DNA of 64,000 bases from Pseudomonas sp. IPO3778 (GTDB taxonomy: Bacteria > Pseudomonadota > Gammaproteobacteria > Pseudomonadales > Pseudomonadaceae). The DNA lies in NCBI RefSeq assembly GCF_013386825.1, contig NZ_JACARC010000044.1, positions 1-64,000 on the forward strand. Reading direction: 5' to 3'. Within the stretch, counting starts at the first letter, position 1, and each line of letters begins with the position of its first letter. Shown here piece after piece: positions 48,618 through 56,314 of this stretch. A program made the translations under genes and the position numbers. The notes under the pieces were generated by a model that worked only from the letters and a program-made list of their open reading frames with translations, searched no databases and was not told the DNA's origin.

Positions 48618-48791
48618 TCAGTCAGCCTTCTTGGGAGTGGAGTTGAGGACGCTGGTGAGCTCCAGGCGGCCAGCGGTGCGCAGGGCGCAGGCTTCGACAT
48701 CCAGCAGGTCGAGTTCCTGACCGACGGTGGACCAATGGCCGGCGCCGGTGGGGAACGGGATGAGGACGGTGTATTTCTGACGGTTTGGCAT
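48618..48791 (-). CDS. Small 57-residue tailocin protein, unknown function
   Basis: MPNRQKYTVLIPFPTGAGHW begins the protein; it ends SVLNSTPKKAD. GGAG lies about 10 nt before the ATG. It sits 2 nt before the sheath start and after the internal terminator, so it is the first gene of a possible second transcription unit (small protein-sheath-tube). Confidence 0.7.
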   Translation of the reverse strand: MPNRQKYTVLIPFPTGAGHWSTVGQELDLLDVEACALRTAGRLELTSVLNSTPKKAD

Positions 48792-48819
48792 TTGCGAAAT
48801 TCTCCAGACGCAAAACGCG

Positions 48820-48872
48820 AAAGCCCCTGGAAGAGGGGCTTTGGGCGGGCGAAAAAAAACCGCTTTCGCGGT
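48820..48872 (-). terminator. Internal terminator pair between fibre and sheath genes
   Basis: Minus strand: ACCGCGAAAGCGGTTTTTTTT at 48851-48872 is a short GC stem followed by eight T, a good intrinsic terminator. A second hairpin, AAAGCCCC...GGGGCTTT at 48820-48842, follows. Both are within the tailocin cluster, directly after the fibre chaperone. Confidence 0.75.
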
Positions 48873-48879
48873 GTGTGGT

Positions 48880-49182
48880 TCAGGTGCGATCAGGCAATGG
48901 ATAAAGTGCTTTGATCTCCGCAACTTTGTCGCGCCACGCCTTTTCTTTTTCAGGAGTTTCGTCGTATTGCCATTCAAGGAACAGCGGGTCAGCTTCAGTC
49001 ACATACAGGGTGCGACGCGCCGCGATGGAACTCTCTAGCTGAGTGGTTTTCGCGGCCTCAATGCAAAGCTGTTCTGCTTGTTCGACGGAAAAACCAAGAT
49101 TTTTGAGAATCTCAACATCCGCTGGAATATTGATCAGCTGCTCACCTGCAGGTGTCACGGCAGTTTTAATAGAAAGCGTCAT
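48880..49182 (-). CDS. Tail-fibre assembly chaperone-like protein
   Basis: A 100-residue protein. The C-terminal ADPLFLEWQYDETPEKEKAW...VAEIKALYP matches short fibre assembly proteins of Pseudomonas phages. N-terminus carries predicted helix VEILKNLGFSVEQAEQL. The ATG directly follows the fibre stop (TGAATG) with GGGGG as ribosome-binding site. Fibre/chaperone gene pairs are usually exchanged together. Confidence 0.72.
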   Translation of the reverse strand: MTLSIKTAVTPAGEQLINIPADVEILKNLGFSVEQAEQLCIEAAKTTQLESSIAARRTLYVTEADPLFLEWQYDETPEKEKAWRDKVAEIKALYPLPDRT

Positions 49183-49968
49183 TCAAACCCCCTTCGATGC
49201 ATAGATTTTGTCGTTGTCGTAGGAGTACGCCAACCGCTTCTCGGGCAACGTTGCTCCCAAGACCGCGTCAGCATCTACCAAACGATACGGTCGAACGCAC
49301 CAACGAATCTCCCAATCACCTTGAGTACTTTCGCCAATAGCCACCTCGCTATCGGAGCGGCTGAAACCAACAGCGCCGGCAAACGATTTAGTCACCGTGT
49401 ACCCCAATCCTCCGCGCAAATAAACACCGGAATGCATTGCCGCCTGAATTACTTGACCGTCTGCTACATCTTGATACAACGGCCTGACGCCCGTGATATG
49501 TCGTGCAACACAGATCATCCCGAAACTTACACCTCGAACCGACTCCCGGTAAGTTTGAGAAATACGCTTAATACTCAATAAATTACCGTCGCCGTTCCAG
49601 ATGTAACCGCAACCCTCCATCTGCAAATTCAGCCCCGCGATATGATAGACACCCTTACCAAAAGGTTCTAACTCTTGATCACGACTGTAGATCCGGGAAA
49701 GAGTAATTTCTGTTTCACCACTCTCATTACCTGGCATCGTCCACCAGACAGGATAAAACGTATCGGTCGGTAGCCCTGTTAGATCAATTTCCTGTTTATA
49801 AAGCGCGCGACCATTAATATCTTTGGCTTGCACACTATTACGCCAAGCTGTGAACTGACTCGATGCAGCCTCTACTTGCGCATCAATTTTTCCAATCTGG
49901 TTAGTCACCGTTTCCGTCAGCTTATTACACGCATCTACAACTTTCGTGATAGTCGTTTCAATTCCCAT
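49183..49968 (-). CDS. Probable receptor-binding tail fibre, C-terminal protein
   Basis: A 261-residue protein. The N-terminus is a predicted coiled coil (KVVDACNKLTETVTNQIGKI), then a beta-rich domain with many aromatic and polar residues and a C-terminus typical of tip domains. The base composition is clearly more AT-rich than its neighbours. It lies at the fibre locus between the N-terminal fibre protein and the chaperone. ATG 49968 has AGGGAG at better distance than 49971. Target specificity is expected to lie here; inference from position. Confidence 0.7.
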   Translation of the reverse strand: MGIETTITKVVDACNKLTETVTNQIGKIDAQVEAASSQFTAWRNSVQAKDINGRALYKQEIDLTGLPTDTFYPVWWTMPGNESGETEITLSRIYSRDQELEPFGKGVYHIAGLNLQMEGCGYIWNGDGNLLSIKRISQTYRESVRGVSFGMICVARHITGVRPLYQDVADGQVIQAAMHSGVYLRGGLGYTVTKSFAGAVGFSRSDSEVAIGESTQGDWEIRWCVRPYRLVDADAVLGATLPEKRLAYSYDNDKIYASKGV

Positions 49969-50015
49969 CATCCACTCCCTGTCAATTAATCTTTCCAGCA
50001 CTTTTGTCAGTGCAG

Positions 50016-50546
50016 CTACTTCGTTTCGAGATGCATAACCCGCAACATCAGATCAACGTGACGAGACATATTGCCAACCGAAGCCGCCGCCATGATTGCG
50101 ATCTCTTCAGCCATCAATACATTCAGGTTTTCACTCCCCACAACTATCATCACGCTATCCGCCGGCAACGGCGAAATATCCAACGTGAACTTCTGCAGCA
50201 CCCGAGCCGCCGCAGCTTTATACGTTAGCAACTTCCCCGCCACGGAATACACCGCCAACAAAGTCCCACTGGCAAGGTAAAAACCGAACTCGCCAATCTC
50301 ATACTCAGCCTCACCATCAAACAGCGCGGCCATCCTGAGTTGCCGGTCGCCCAAGTCCTCGTAGTCCACAATCGCCACCCGCTGGCGCTCATCACGCAGG
50401 GCAACTTCAGTGCCGTCGGGGTTGTACCGGCCGGTGCCGGCGCCGATGTGGGTGATTTCGCCTTTCAAGCCCTGGTTCTTTGCCTGCAGCACTTCATCCA
50501 ATCCCTTGGAGGTGAAGCGCACCAGGCGTGTAATTTCATCTGTCAT
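50016..50546 (-). CDS. Tail fibre N-terminal (baseplate-attachment) protein, gpH-like
   Basis: A 176-residue protein with the tail-fibre N-terminal domain (TRLVRFTSKGLDEVLQAKNQ; HIGAGTGRYNPDGTE). In P2-like phages this domain continues into a long fibre; here a stop follows NMSRHVDLMLRVMHLETK. The next gene holds the rest. It overlaps gpI by ATGA. Confidence 0.8.
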   Translation of the reverse strand: MTDEITRLVRFTSKGLDEVLQAKNQGLKGEITHIGAGTGRYNPDGTEVALRDERQRVAIVDYEDLGDRQLRMAALFDGEAEYEIGEFGFYLASGTLLAVYSVAGKLLTYKAAAARVLQKFTLDISPLPADSVMIVVGSENLNVLMAEEIAIMAAASVGNMSRHVDLMLRVMHLETK

Positions 50547-51271
50547 GTCTGCGCCCTGAGGTCGTAGTCGTTAAGGGTGTAGTGCCGGGCAACCCCGGCA
50601 CTGTTAAGCCGGGCCGCCAGCCCGAATTCAGGCAGCACGCCACACAGCTGCAACTCACCATCGCTTAGTGGTGTGTGAGCCACGCTGCTGCACACCAGTG
50701 CCCCCTGTAACTTCACCTCGGGCAGTGCGCCGGGCGGGCTTTCATCACCGATGTTCAACGCCGGATCAGCGGCCGCGGCAACACGTAAACCCTGGGAGGT
50801 CTCGTGCACGATGGTGATCGTGCCCAGGTCCCGCTCGCTCTTGGCCGCGTTGATGCGGCGGATCAAACGGTTGTGATCACCGCTGGACCAACTGCGACCG
50901 ATGATTGCCTGCACGTCAAAGGTGTAAGGCAAACCGGTTGGCCGCTGTTGATACCAGGCGCTGAGGTTGGGGGTGAAACCCAGCGATTCGACGGCGTAGC
51001 TCAACGCCTTGGGCGTACCGGCCTGACGCTGGATCTGCCAGGACAAGGCCACGGTGAGGCGCTTCTCCGATTCGCTGGCATCGGCATCCCATTCACTGAC
51101 GCCGCGATCAGCGGCCAAGTAGGGAAGGAATTCAACCGGCGTCTGCAACGGGTTCATCAATGCCGGGAAGGGCGGAGTAACCCGGTCGAGCAACTGCCCG
51201 AACCCCAAGTCCAGCGCCTTCTCCAACGGCGAACTGTTAGCGGGCAGCAAGCTGCTTTTTCGCTCACTCAT
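50543..51271 (-). CDS. Tail protein I (gpI, baseplate)
   Basis: A 242-residue gpI-family protein. Family block AADRGVSEWDADASESEKRLTV, here seen as VSEWDADASESEKR, plus PKALSYAVESLGF. It links the fibre to the baseplate. ATG 51271 (MSERKSSLLP) overlaps gpJ stop by 4 nt; overlap of 4 nt with the next gene as well. Confidence 0.9.
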   Translation of the reverse strand: MSERKSSLLPANSSPLEKALDLGFGQLLDRVTPPFPALMNPLQTPVEFLPYLAADRGVSEWDADASESEKRLTVALSWQIQRQAGTPKALSYAVESLGFTPNLSAWYQQRPTGLPYTFDVQAIIGRSWSSGDHNRLIRRINAAKSERDLGTITIVHETSQGLRVAAAADPALNIGDESPPGALPEVKLQGALVCSSVAHTPLSDGELQLCGVLPEFGLAARLNSAGVARHYTLNDYDLRAQT

Positions 51272-52263
51272 AGCGTGCGCACCTCCACCTCGACACCCGT
51301 GCAATACGGGGCCTGGAATGCCGTGCTGACAATCGGCTCCAGCGGTTCAAGGATTTGCAGTTGGGCAGCGCCTGCCGAGTGGATGGCGTAGTCGATCCAG
51401 CTCGGGTCCACCCGGCCTTCCAGGCGATGACAAGACTCTGCATAGTCTTGCAGCAGTTTCTGGGCGGCGACTTGAGTGAGCCCGGAATCCGGGCCGGGGT
51501 TGATCTTCGCCACTACGCGAATTTTGTAGCGCAGGATCTGAGCCGCCTGCACCGTGACGAGATCCGTTTCCGGCCGCACATCAGGCCGGGCGAAATGCCG
51601 GCGTACACCGTCGAGCAGATCAGCAGGTGGCGTGCCATCGCCGTCTCGGGCCAAGACCGTCACCATCACTTCACCCGGCGCGGTGCGACGGCCGTTGCCA
51701 TCCTTGACCCGAGCCGCATAGCCGTCCGGGTCGAAGGTATAAGTGACCGTCACCACCCCGGGCGTAGCACTTTGCACTTTCACCGATGGACGCTCACCCA
51801 GGGTGAAAACCTCCCGGCGATACTGCATGCGCGAGCCTGCCGCTGGAGCATGGGGCGCGAGGTAGTAACGCAGTCGGGCGTCATCGTCGCTCTCCAGCGT
51901 CGGCGGCACTGGCGGGAAAGCCGCCGGGTCACCGGGGTCCAGCACCTGGCGCTCCAGGCCCATGTCGGCCAGGCGTGCGTCGAGGTTGCTGCCGGTGGCC
52001 CACCACGCCAGCATCTGCTTGATGCGGGCGTTGTATTTGCGCTCGTGGGTTTGCAGGCGAACGCAAAAAGCTTCGAGCGCCAACGTCAGCAACTCGCTTT
52101 CGTTCTCCAGGCTGACCTTGAGCTTGGCGGCATTTTCCGGCGCACGGGTGGCGACGTAATCAACGACAAACGCCTTGAACTCCGCCAACAGCGGTTCGAA
52201 CTCGTCGACGGCAATGATCGCCGGCTCGGCCAACTGGTTCTGGCCGGGTATCAGCATGCTCAT
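51268..52263 (-). CDS. Baseplate assembly protein J (gpJ)
   Basis: A 331-residue gpJ-family wedge protein. Blocks include LEAFCVRLQTHERKYNARIKQML, seen here as YNARIKQMLAWWATGSNLD, and RYKIRVVAKINPG-like LRYKIRVVAKINPGPD. The gene overlaps gpW by 4 nt and gpI by 4 nt. Confidence 0.92.
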   Translation of the reverse strand: MSMLIPGQNQLAEPAIIAVDEFEPLLAEFKAFVVDYVATRAPENAAKLKVSLENESELLTLALEAFCVRLQTHERKYNARIKQMLAWWATGSNLDARLADMGLERQVLDPGDPAAFPPVPPTLESDDDARLRYYLAPHAPAAGSRMQYRREVFTLGERPSVKVQSATPGVVTVTYTFDPDGYAARVKDGNGRRTAPGEVMVTVLARDGDGTPPADLLDGVRRHFARPDVRPETDLVTVQAAQILRYKIRVVAKINPGPDSGLTQVAAQKLLQDYAESCHRLEGRVDPSWIDYAIHSAGAAQLQILEPLEPIVSTAFQAPYCTGVEVEVRTL

Positions 52264-52592
52264 GTCACCACCTCGAAGGATTGTTTGCGGTTTTTCCAGG
52301 TGCCGGCAAAGCGCAACAACAGGCCGGCGCCCTGGCGGTTGGCAACGATGACTTGCGGCTCGAAGTCGGCGATGCCGTTCTGTGGGTTGTAGAACGCCTG
52401 GGCGGCATGGCTCTGGGCGAGAATCAGCAAGTCATCACCAAGGTTTTGCCCGAGCAGTTGGGGGATCATCGAGCCGTACAGCGGACGCTTCTGGCGGGTG
52501 CCTAACGGCGTGGTCAGCGCTCGGGTGGCGCGCTGGACGAATTGCAGCCAGTCATCAACGGCCGCCCCGGTGTTCCGATCGATTCCAATCAT
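52260..52592 (-). CDS. Baseplate wedge protein W (gpW/gp25)
   Basis: A 110-residue gp25-like protein. GIDRNTGAAVDDWLQFVQRAT and LTTPLGTRQKRPLYGSMIPQLL are family blocks (EPR-like core is R-P-L-Y-G). It triggers sheath assembly at the baseplate. Confidence 0.92.
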   Translation of the reverse strand: MIGIDRNTGAAVDDWLQFVQRATRALTTPLGTRQKRPLYGSMIPQLLGQNLGDDLLILAQSHAAQAFYNPQNGIADFEPQVIVANRQGAGLLLRFAGTWKNRKQSFEVVT

Positions 52593-52604
52593 GGGATGTC
52601 CTTA

Positions 52605-53213
52605 TCAGGGGCTGATGACCCGGCCTTGGTGGTCCACCACCGGGCCGGTGAAGTGCGCGCCGCCGGCATCCAGCAACAGGCTCGTACCGCCGACTTGCAG
52701 CGTGATGCCCTGGGCGCTCATCGTGAGGCCGGCGGCGCCGACCTTGATGTCGACCTGTTCGCGGGAACCGATGAACGTGGTGGGGCCATTGACCCAGTTG
52801 AAGGTGTGGCTGGCGTCGTCGTAGTCGCTTTGGGTACCGTCCTGATGGCGCCGCCGGGTCAGCGTCGGAACGCTGGAGACCGGCGGAAAACGGTCGCTGT
52901 TCAAACCGAACAAGGCCACCGATTGCGCCCCGCCCTCCCCGCCGCCGTAATTGAGCAGCAAGCATTGCTCGCCCACTGACGGGATGCGGGTTTCCGTCTG
53001 TGCACCGGCGCTGGGGTTGAAAAAGCGGATCGCCGGGGTGAGCAAGTCGCCGTGGCTGACCTTGCAGGTATTGCTGGCGGCGTCGACCTCCTGGCACACG
53101 CCGATGCGGCAGAAACTGTCGGCGCGGCGATACAGGTCTTCGAGCTGAGATTCCATTTCAGCCAGGCGCTCGATGATCGGTCCCAGTTGCATGCGTAACA
53201 GCGCGTCGAACAT
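52605..53213 (-). CDS. Baseplate assembly protein V (gpV spike)
   Basis: A 202-residue gpV. The N-terminal helix (IIERLAEMESQLEDLYRRAD) is followed by an OB-fold (VSHGDLLTPAIRFF; GEQCLLLNYGGGEGG) and repeating beta-helix strands toward the C-terminus. It is the membrane-piercing spike. Confidence 0.92.
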   Translation of the reverse strand: MFDALLRMQLGPIIERLAEMESQLEDLYRRADSFCRIGVCQEVDAASNTCKVSHGDLLTPAIRFFNPSAGAQTETRIPSVGEQCLLLNYGGGEGGAQSVALFGLNSDRFPPVSSVPTLTRRRHQDGTQSDYDDASHTFNWVNGPTTFIGSREQVDIKVGAAGLTMSAQGITLQVGGTSLLLDAGGAHFTGPVVDHQGRVISP

Positions 53214-53216
53214 GGG

Positions 53217-53732
53217 CTACTCCGCCAGTGGTTTGTATTGGTCGGGGTCATCGATGTTCGAGACTTCCCAGGTGCAGGCGAACAGGGGTTTGCCGGTGGG
53301 ATCGTTGAGCAACGGCGGTCCGATATAGAGGGTTTGGGTGAAGGTGACGGTCCAGGTGTCGTAGTCCGTTTCTGCGGTGGTGCGTACTGAGGGCGCGGCG
53401 ACGATATTGGCCGGCAGGTCGCACTGGTCCTGCGGCAGGCTCCAGCGGTTATCCAGCACCAGGTCCATCAGTTGGCTGGCCAGGTCGCAGGCATCAAAGG
53501 GCAAGGCACCCGGGGCGACCATGGCCTTGAGTGAGATCCCCAGGGCATGAGCCTTGCGCCCTTCACGGGAACGGACGCCCGGGCCATTGCCTTCGACGGT
53601 GATCAATACACCGGTGTTATCCCCGGTGCCCTGGAAGTCCTGATGATTGCCGACCTTAAGGTCCGGGAAGGCAACTTGCAGCGCATCTTTAATGGCCTGG
53701 GGCAGTTGGGAGGGTCTTTCGATAAGCGTCAT
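53217..53732 (-). CDS. Conserved tailocin protein, unknown function
   Basis: A 171-residue protein between holin and gpV, read in the same operon. The sequence has mixed alpha/beta character, with TDYDTWTVTFTQTLYIGPP near the C-terminus, resembling minor tail completion proteins, but I cannot assign it. Confidence 0.7.
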   Translation of the reverse strand: MTLIERPSQLPQAIKDALQVAFPDLKVGNHQDFQGTGDNTGVLITVEGNGPGVRSREGRKAHALGISLKAMVAPGALPFDACDLASQLMDLVLDNRWSLPQDQCDLPANIVAAPSVRTTAETDYDTWTVTFTQTLYIGPPLLNDPTGKPLFACTWEVSNIDDPDQYKPLAE

Positions 53733-53754
53733 TTAAGTAGCGTCCTTGCAACGG

Positions 53755-54093
53755 TTACTGCGGGTCCTGACGGGTGCCTTCGTTGACGCCGATGCGCTTG
53801 GCCGCCCAGCGTTCATAAAGGCCGATGGCCACGTCGGCGCCGGCCATGGCGGTCAGGCAACCAATGGCGCCGGCCGTCCAGATCGACATGCCGGCGGCGT
53901 AGCACAGCATCAGGGCTGAGACCCCGCAGACCATGCACGCCCCGGAGCGCAGGGCCAGGCGCCGTATCAGCGACCAACCTCGAGCGCCTTCCTTGTCGGC
54001 GCGCCACATTTCTCCGGAAACACCGCCGATCAGGGCCAGTGCGATCACCAGCCAGATAGGCATTTCCGCTAACGCTTGCTGCTCGTTTGTCAT
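53755..54093 (-). CDS. Tailocin holin
   Basis: A 112-residue protein with three hydrophobic segments (LVIALALIGGVSGEMW; CMVCGVSALMLCYAAG; GAIGCLTAMAGADVAIG) and a charged C-terminus. Topology and position as first gene of the late operon match the pyocin holin. AGGAGG precedes the ATG. It permeabilises the inner membrane for endolysin release. Confidence 0.85.
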   Translation of the reverse strand: MTNEQQALAEMPIWLVIALALIGGVSGEMWRADKEGARGWSLIRRLALRSGACMVCGVSALMLCYAAGMSIWTAGAIGCLTAMAGADVAIGLYERWAAKRIGVNEGTRQDPQ

Positions 54094-54166
54094 GTCACGC
54101 CTCCTGGCTGAGCATTACCGGCGCAGTGCCGGGTGTTGGGTAATTCCATTTATAGGTAGGCATTCC

Positions 54167-54191
54167 AAAAAGCCCGGTTGCCCGGGCTTTT
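54167..54191 (-). terminator. Terminator-like hairpin in the tailocin leader
   Basis: AAAAGCCCGG/CCGGGCTTTTT: a strong stem with T-tract on the minus strand, about 75 nt upstream of the holin and about 330 nt downstream of the predicted transcription start. It would stop or attenuate transcripts from the operator promoter unless overcome. Confidence 0.7.
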
Positions 54192-54394
54192 CAGTAATGA
54201 TGTCCTCGAACGTTCGGCGCTACTGGCGCGGTACGGTTCTTTCCTCAATGTTTTTCCGACCACGATCCCTGTCTGCCGGATAACTGCTTCTGGTGCTTTA
54301 CGCTGCACACCCGGGCCAGTTGCCAACCCTCTGAACCGTTAAGGCCGGTTCATCGCTGCCTGTTCTTGAAGCGGTTTGAAACTAAAGAGCGTCG

Positions 54395-54494
54395 GCATCC
54401 TTGCCGGTGTTGCCTGGCATCCGTGCCATCGCTTCGATGGCGTCCTTGCCGGTGTTGCGTAACGTCCTTGTCTTCCTTGGCAGCATCCTTGCCG
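54395..54494. repeat. Direct repeats in the tailocin leader
   Basis: GCATCCTTGCCGGTGTTGC at 54395, GCGTCCTTGCCGGTGTTGC at 54440 and a shorter GCATCCTTGCCG at 54483; spacing 45 and 43 bp. On the minus strand one frame repeats N-T-G-K-D-A. No gene is convincing here. Confidence 0.65.
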
Positions 54495-54528
54495 CCTCCA
54501 CCAGGCCTTCTTGGCTGGCTTGAGATGA

Positions 54529-54557
54529 AGAATATGCATGTATGCATATACAGTCAA
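54529..54557 (-). promoter_or_regulatory. Predicted tailocin promoter
   Basis: Minus strand: TTGACT, 17-nt spacer, TATTCT. -35 at 54552-54557 and -10 at 54529-54534. One operator lies within the spacer, a second touches the -35. This gives a repressible promoter for the holin-to-Rz operon. Confidence 0.75.
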
Positions 54558-54600
54558 TGCACAAATGCATTTATTTTTGCTCGACTTATGCATGAGTGCA
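54535..54600 (-). promoter_or_regulatory. Three TGCA-N4-TGCA operators
   Basis: Exact matches at 54535-54546, 54558-54569 and 54589-54600. Centres are 23 and 31 bp apart. Sites 1 and 2 cover the spacer and the upstream edge of -35. They are the probable binding sites of the S24 repressor encoded upstream. A looser TGCA-N7-TGCA is before the repressor gene at 55469-55483. Confidence 0.75.
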
Positions 54601-54644
54601 TTTCCAGCCTGATGGGCAAGGGGTTTGGAGGTTTTGCATGGGCG

Positions 54645-54672
54645 AAAAAAAGCCCGCTCATGGGCGGGCTTT
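54645..54672 (-). terminator. Terminator of the repressor gene
   Basis: AAAGCCCGCCCATGAGCGGGCTTTTTTT on the minus strand, just after the repressor stop. It isolates the repressor from the tailocin promoter. Confidence 0.85.
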
Positions 54673-54688
54673 GTCTTACGCGAATGGG

Positions 54689-55423
54689 TCAGCGGGCGTA
54701 CATGCCCCACCAGAAGACATGACCGAGGATGCTGATCTGTTCATCCTGGATGTCCTGGAAGCTGTAGTCCTCATCCGGATGTTCATCGCGGTTGAAGCTG
54801 CGCAGGCGAATCCCGGAGGGCAGGCGGTAGAGCTGTTTCACCCGCAGTTGGCCGTTGTGATTGATGGCATACAAGTCGCCATCGACGATGTCGCCGATCC
54901 CGCACTTGCCCGCGTTGACGCCGACGGTCGCGCCATCACGCAGCACCGGCAACATACTGTTGCCGCGCACCGTCACGCACTTGGCCTGGTCGAACTGCAC
55001 ACCGTTATGCCGCAGACTGCGCTTGCCGAATCGCAGGCTGGCCTTCTCGCTTTCCTCGATGACGAATCTTCCTGATCCAGCAGCCAATTCAACCTCGCGC
55101 AGAAAGGGGATCGACACCTCGTCATCATTAACGGGGGTGTCGTCGTCCCACAGGCTTATGTCCTTGAGTTCCGAATGCATCGGGTCGCGCTCGTCCGACC
55201 GCGCCGGCACCAGGGCCGCGCGCCCGCGCAGCTGGTCGGTGCTGACCTGGAAGTAATCGGCGATGCGCGAGATGTGCTTGTCCGACGGGTCAACGATCTT
55301 GCCGCTGAGGATCCGGGACAGCGTGGATTGAGGCACGCCGGTACGCCGGTGAAGCTCCGTGGGGGAGATCCGGTCGCGGTCCAGCAGCTCTCTTAAGACG
55401 ATAGAAACGTTGCGTTTTTGCAT
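54689..55423 (-). CDS. PrtR/CI-like XRE-S24 self-cleaving repressor
   Basis: A 244-residue repressor. N-terminal HTH with TELHRRTGVPQSTLSRILSG; cleavage-site Ala-Gly in VELAAGSGRF; catalytic Ser in VRGNSMLPVLRDG; catalytic Lys in LRVKQLYRLP. RecA filaments should trigger self-cleavage and release the tailocin promoter. ATG 55423 (MQKRNVSIVLREL) is preferred over a 12-residue longer frame. No PrtN-type activator gene is seen, so control is probably by direct repression. Confidence 0.9.
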   Translation of the reverse strand: MQKRNVSIVLRELLDRDRISPTELHRRTGVPQSTLSRILSGKIVDPSDKHISRIADYFQVSTDQLRGRAALVPARSDERDPMHSELKDISLWDDDTPVNDDEVSIPFLREVELAAGSGRFVIEESEKASLRFGKRSLRHNGVQFDQAKCVTVRGNSMLPVLRDGATVGVNAGKCGIGDIVDGDLYAINHNGQLRVKQLYRLPSGIRLRSFNRDEHPDEDYSFQDIQDEQISILGHVFWWGMYAR

Positions 55424-55816
55424 AACGCGGATAGTGCAGGCAGTTTTGATGCTTGGCAAATGCTAATTTGCATATTTAATGCATTGAACGTTCGCGTCAG
55501 CTGCAATCGTGGAGCCAATGTTGGCTACGAGACCGATAACCAGAATCAAGGTGTAGGTTTGACCACAACCGCCAAAATTACGGATGCCCCAGGCGGATTT
55601 CTTGTCGTAGCAAGTGGTGAGGCATGCCTTAACACCAAAACTGATAGGTCGACGTCCTCGGCCGGCTGCGATATCGCGAAAAGATCAACCGGGTATTCGC
55701 CTGGATCGCACAAGTTGAGCAGCATCACTTCTGAACTGCAGCCGTGATTTACTGTCGTACGCTGGCTCTACGCCACATTAGCGAGTAACCCATTGGCTAC
55801 CAAGGAGAGGTACAAA
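55424..55816. other. Divergent region between repressor and hcp
   Basis: About 390 bp with no convincing gene. It contains a looser operator-like TGCA-N7-TGCA at 55469-55483 near the repressor start. Short open frames on both strands lack ribosome-binding sites and family sequence. Confidence 0.5.
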
Positions 55817-56305
55817 ATGGCTTTCGACGCCTTTATTCAGATCGCAGATATCCCTGGCGAAGCGCTAGACGAAAAGTACAATAAATGGATAGAAATTACC
55901 GGCTATAACTTCGGCGTTAGTCAAAGCACCTCCGCCACTGCCAGCTCCTCTGGTGGCGCATCATCCGGTCGTACCACCATGACCAATTTCACCTTCACAA
56001 AACACTTGGATAGCGCCAGTTGCAAGCTAATGGAGGCCAGCTGCGCGGGTCAGCACTTGAAGGAAGTGAAACTGGTGTTATGCCGCGCAAGCACCGATAA
56101 ACTCAAATACTACGAGGTAGTGCTTGAAGAAGTGATCATCGCTGATTACACCCAGAGCGCCAGTTCCGGCATCCCCATGGAAATCGTACAACTCAACTAC
56201 GGTCGCATCAAAACAACCTATACCCTGCAGAAGCGCGTCGATGGCACAGCAGGCGGTAACACGACCGGCGGATGGGACCGAATCAGCAATAAAAAGTATT
56301 CGTGA
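55817..56305 (+). CDS. hcp: Hcp-family type VI secretion tube protein (orphan)
   Basis: A 162-residue Hcp. Typical blocks: MAFDAFIQIADIPGEALDEK at the start, a glycine/serine loop (TASSSGGASSG), FTFTKHLDSASCKLMEAS and LNYGRIKTTYTLQK near the end. It would polymerise as hexameric rings in the T6SS tube and carry or contact an effector. AAGGAGAGG lies 6 nt before the ATG. No other T6SS gene is in the window. The next two genes form a likely effector-immunity pair. Confidence 0.92.
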   Translation: MAFDAFIQIADIPGEALDEKYNKWIEITGYNFGVSQSTSATASSSGGASSGRTTMTNFTFTKHLDSASCKLMEASCAGQHLKEVKLVLCRASTDKLKYYEVVLEEVIIADYTQSASSGIPMEIVQLNYGRIKTTYTLQKRVDGTAGGNTTGGWDRISNKKYS

Positions 56306-56314
56306 GGTTCGACC

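Noticed and set aside
54395-54494. Regularly spaced repeats considered as a CRISPR array
   Set aside because: Only two full copies and one partial, 19 bp long, imperfect, with no cas genes.
41800-55430. Intact prophage
   Set aside because: No integrase, terminase, portal, capsid or replication genes; only tail, lysis and repressor genes, so a tailocin fits better.
55418-55747. Small plus-strand frame before hcp
   Set aside because: No ribosome-binding site, no family resemblance, and it covers the repressor promoter region.
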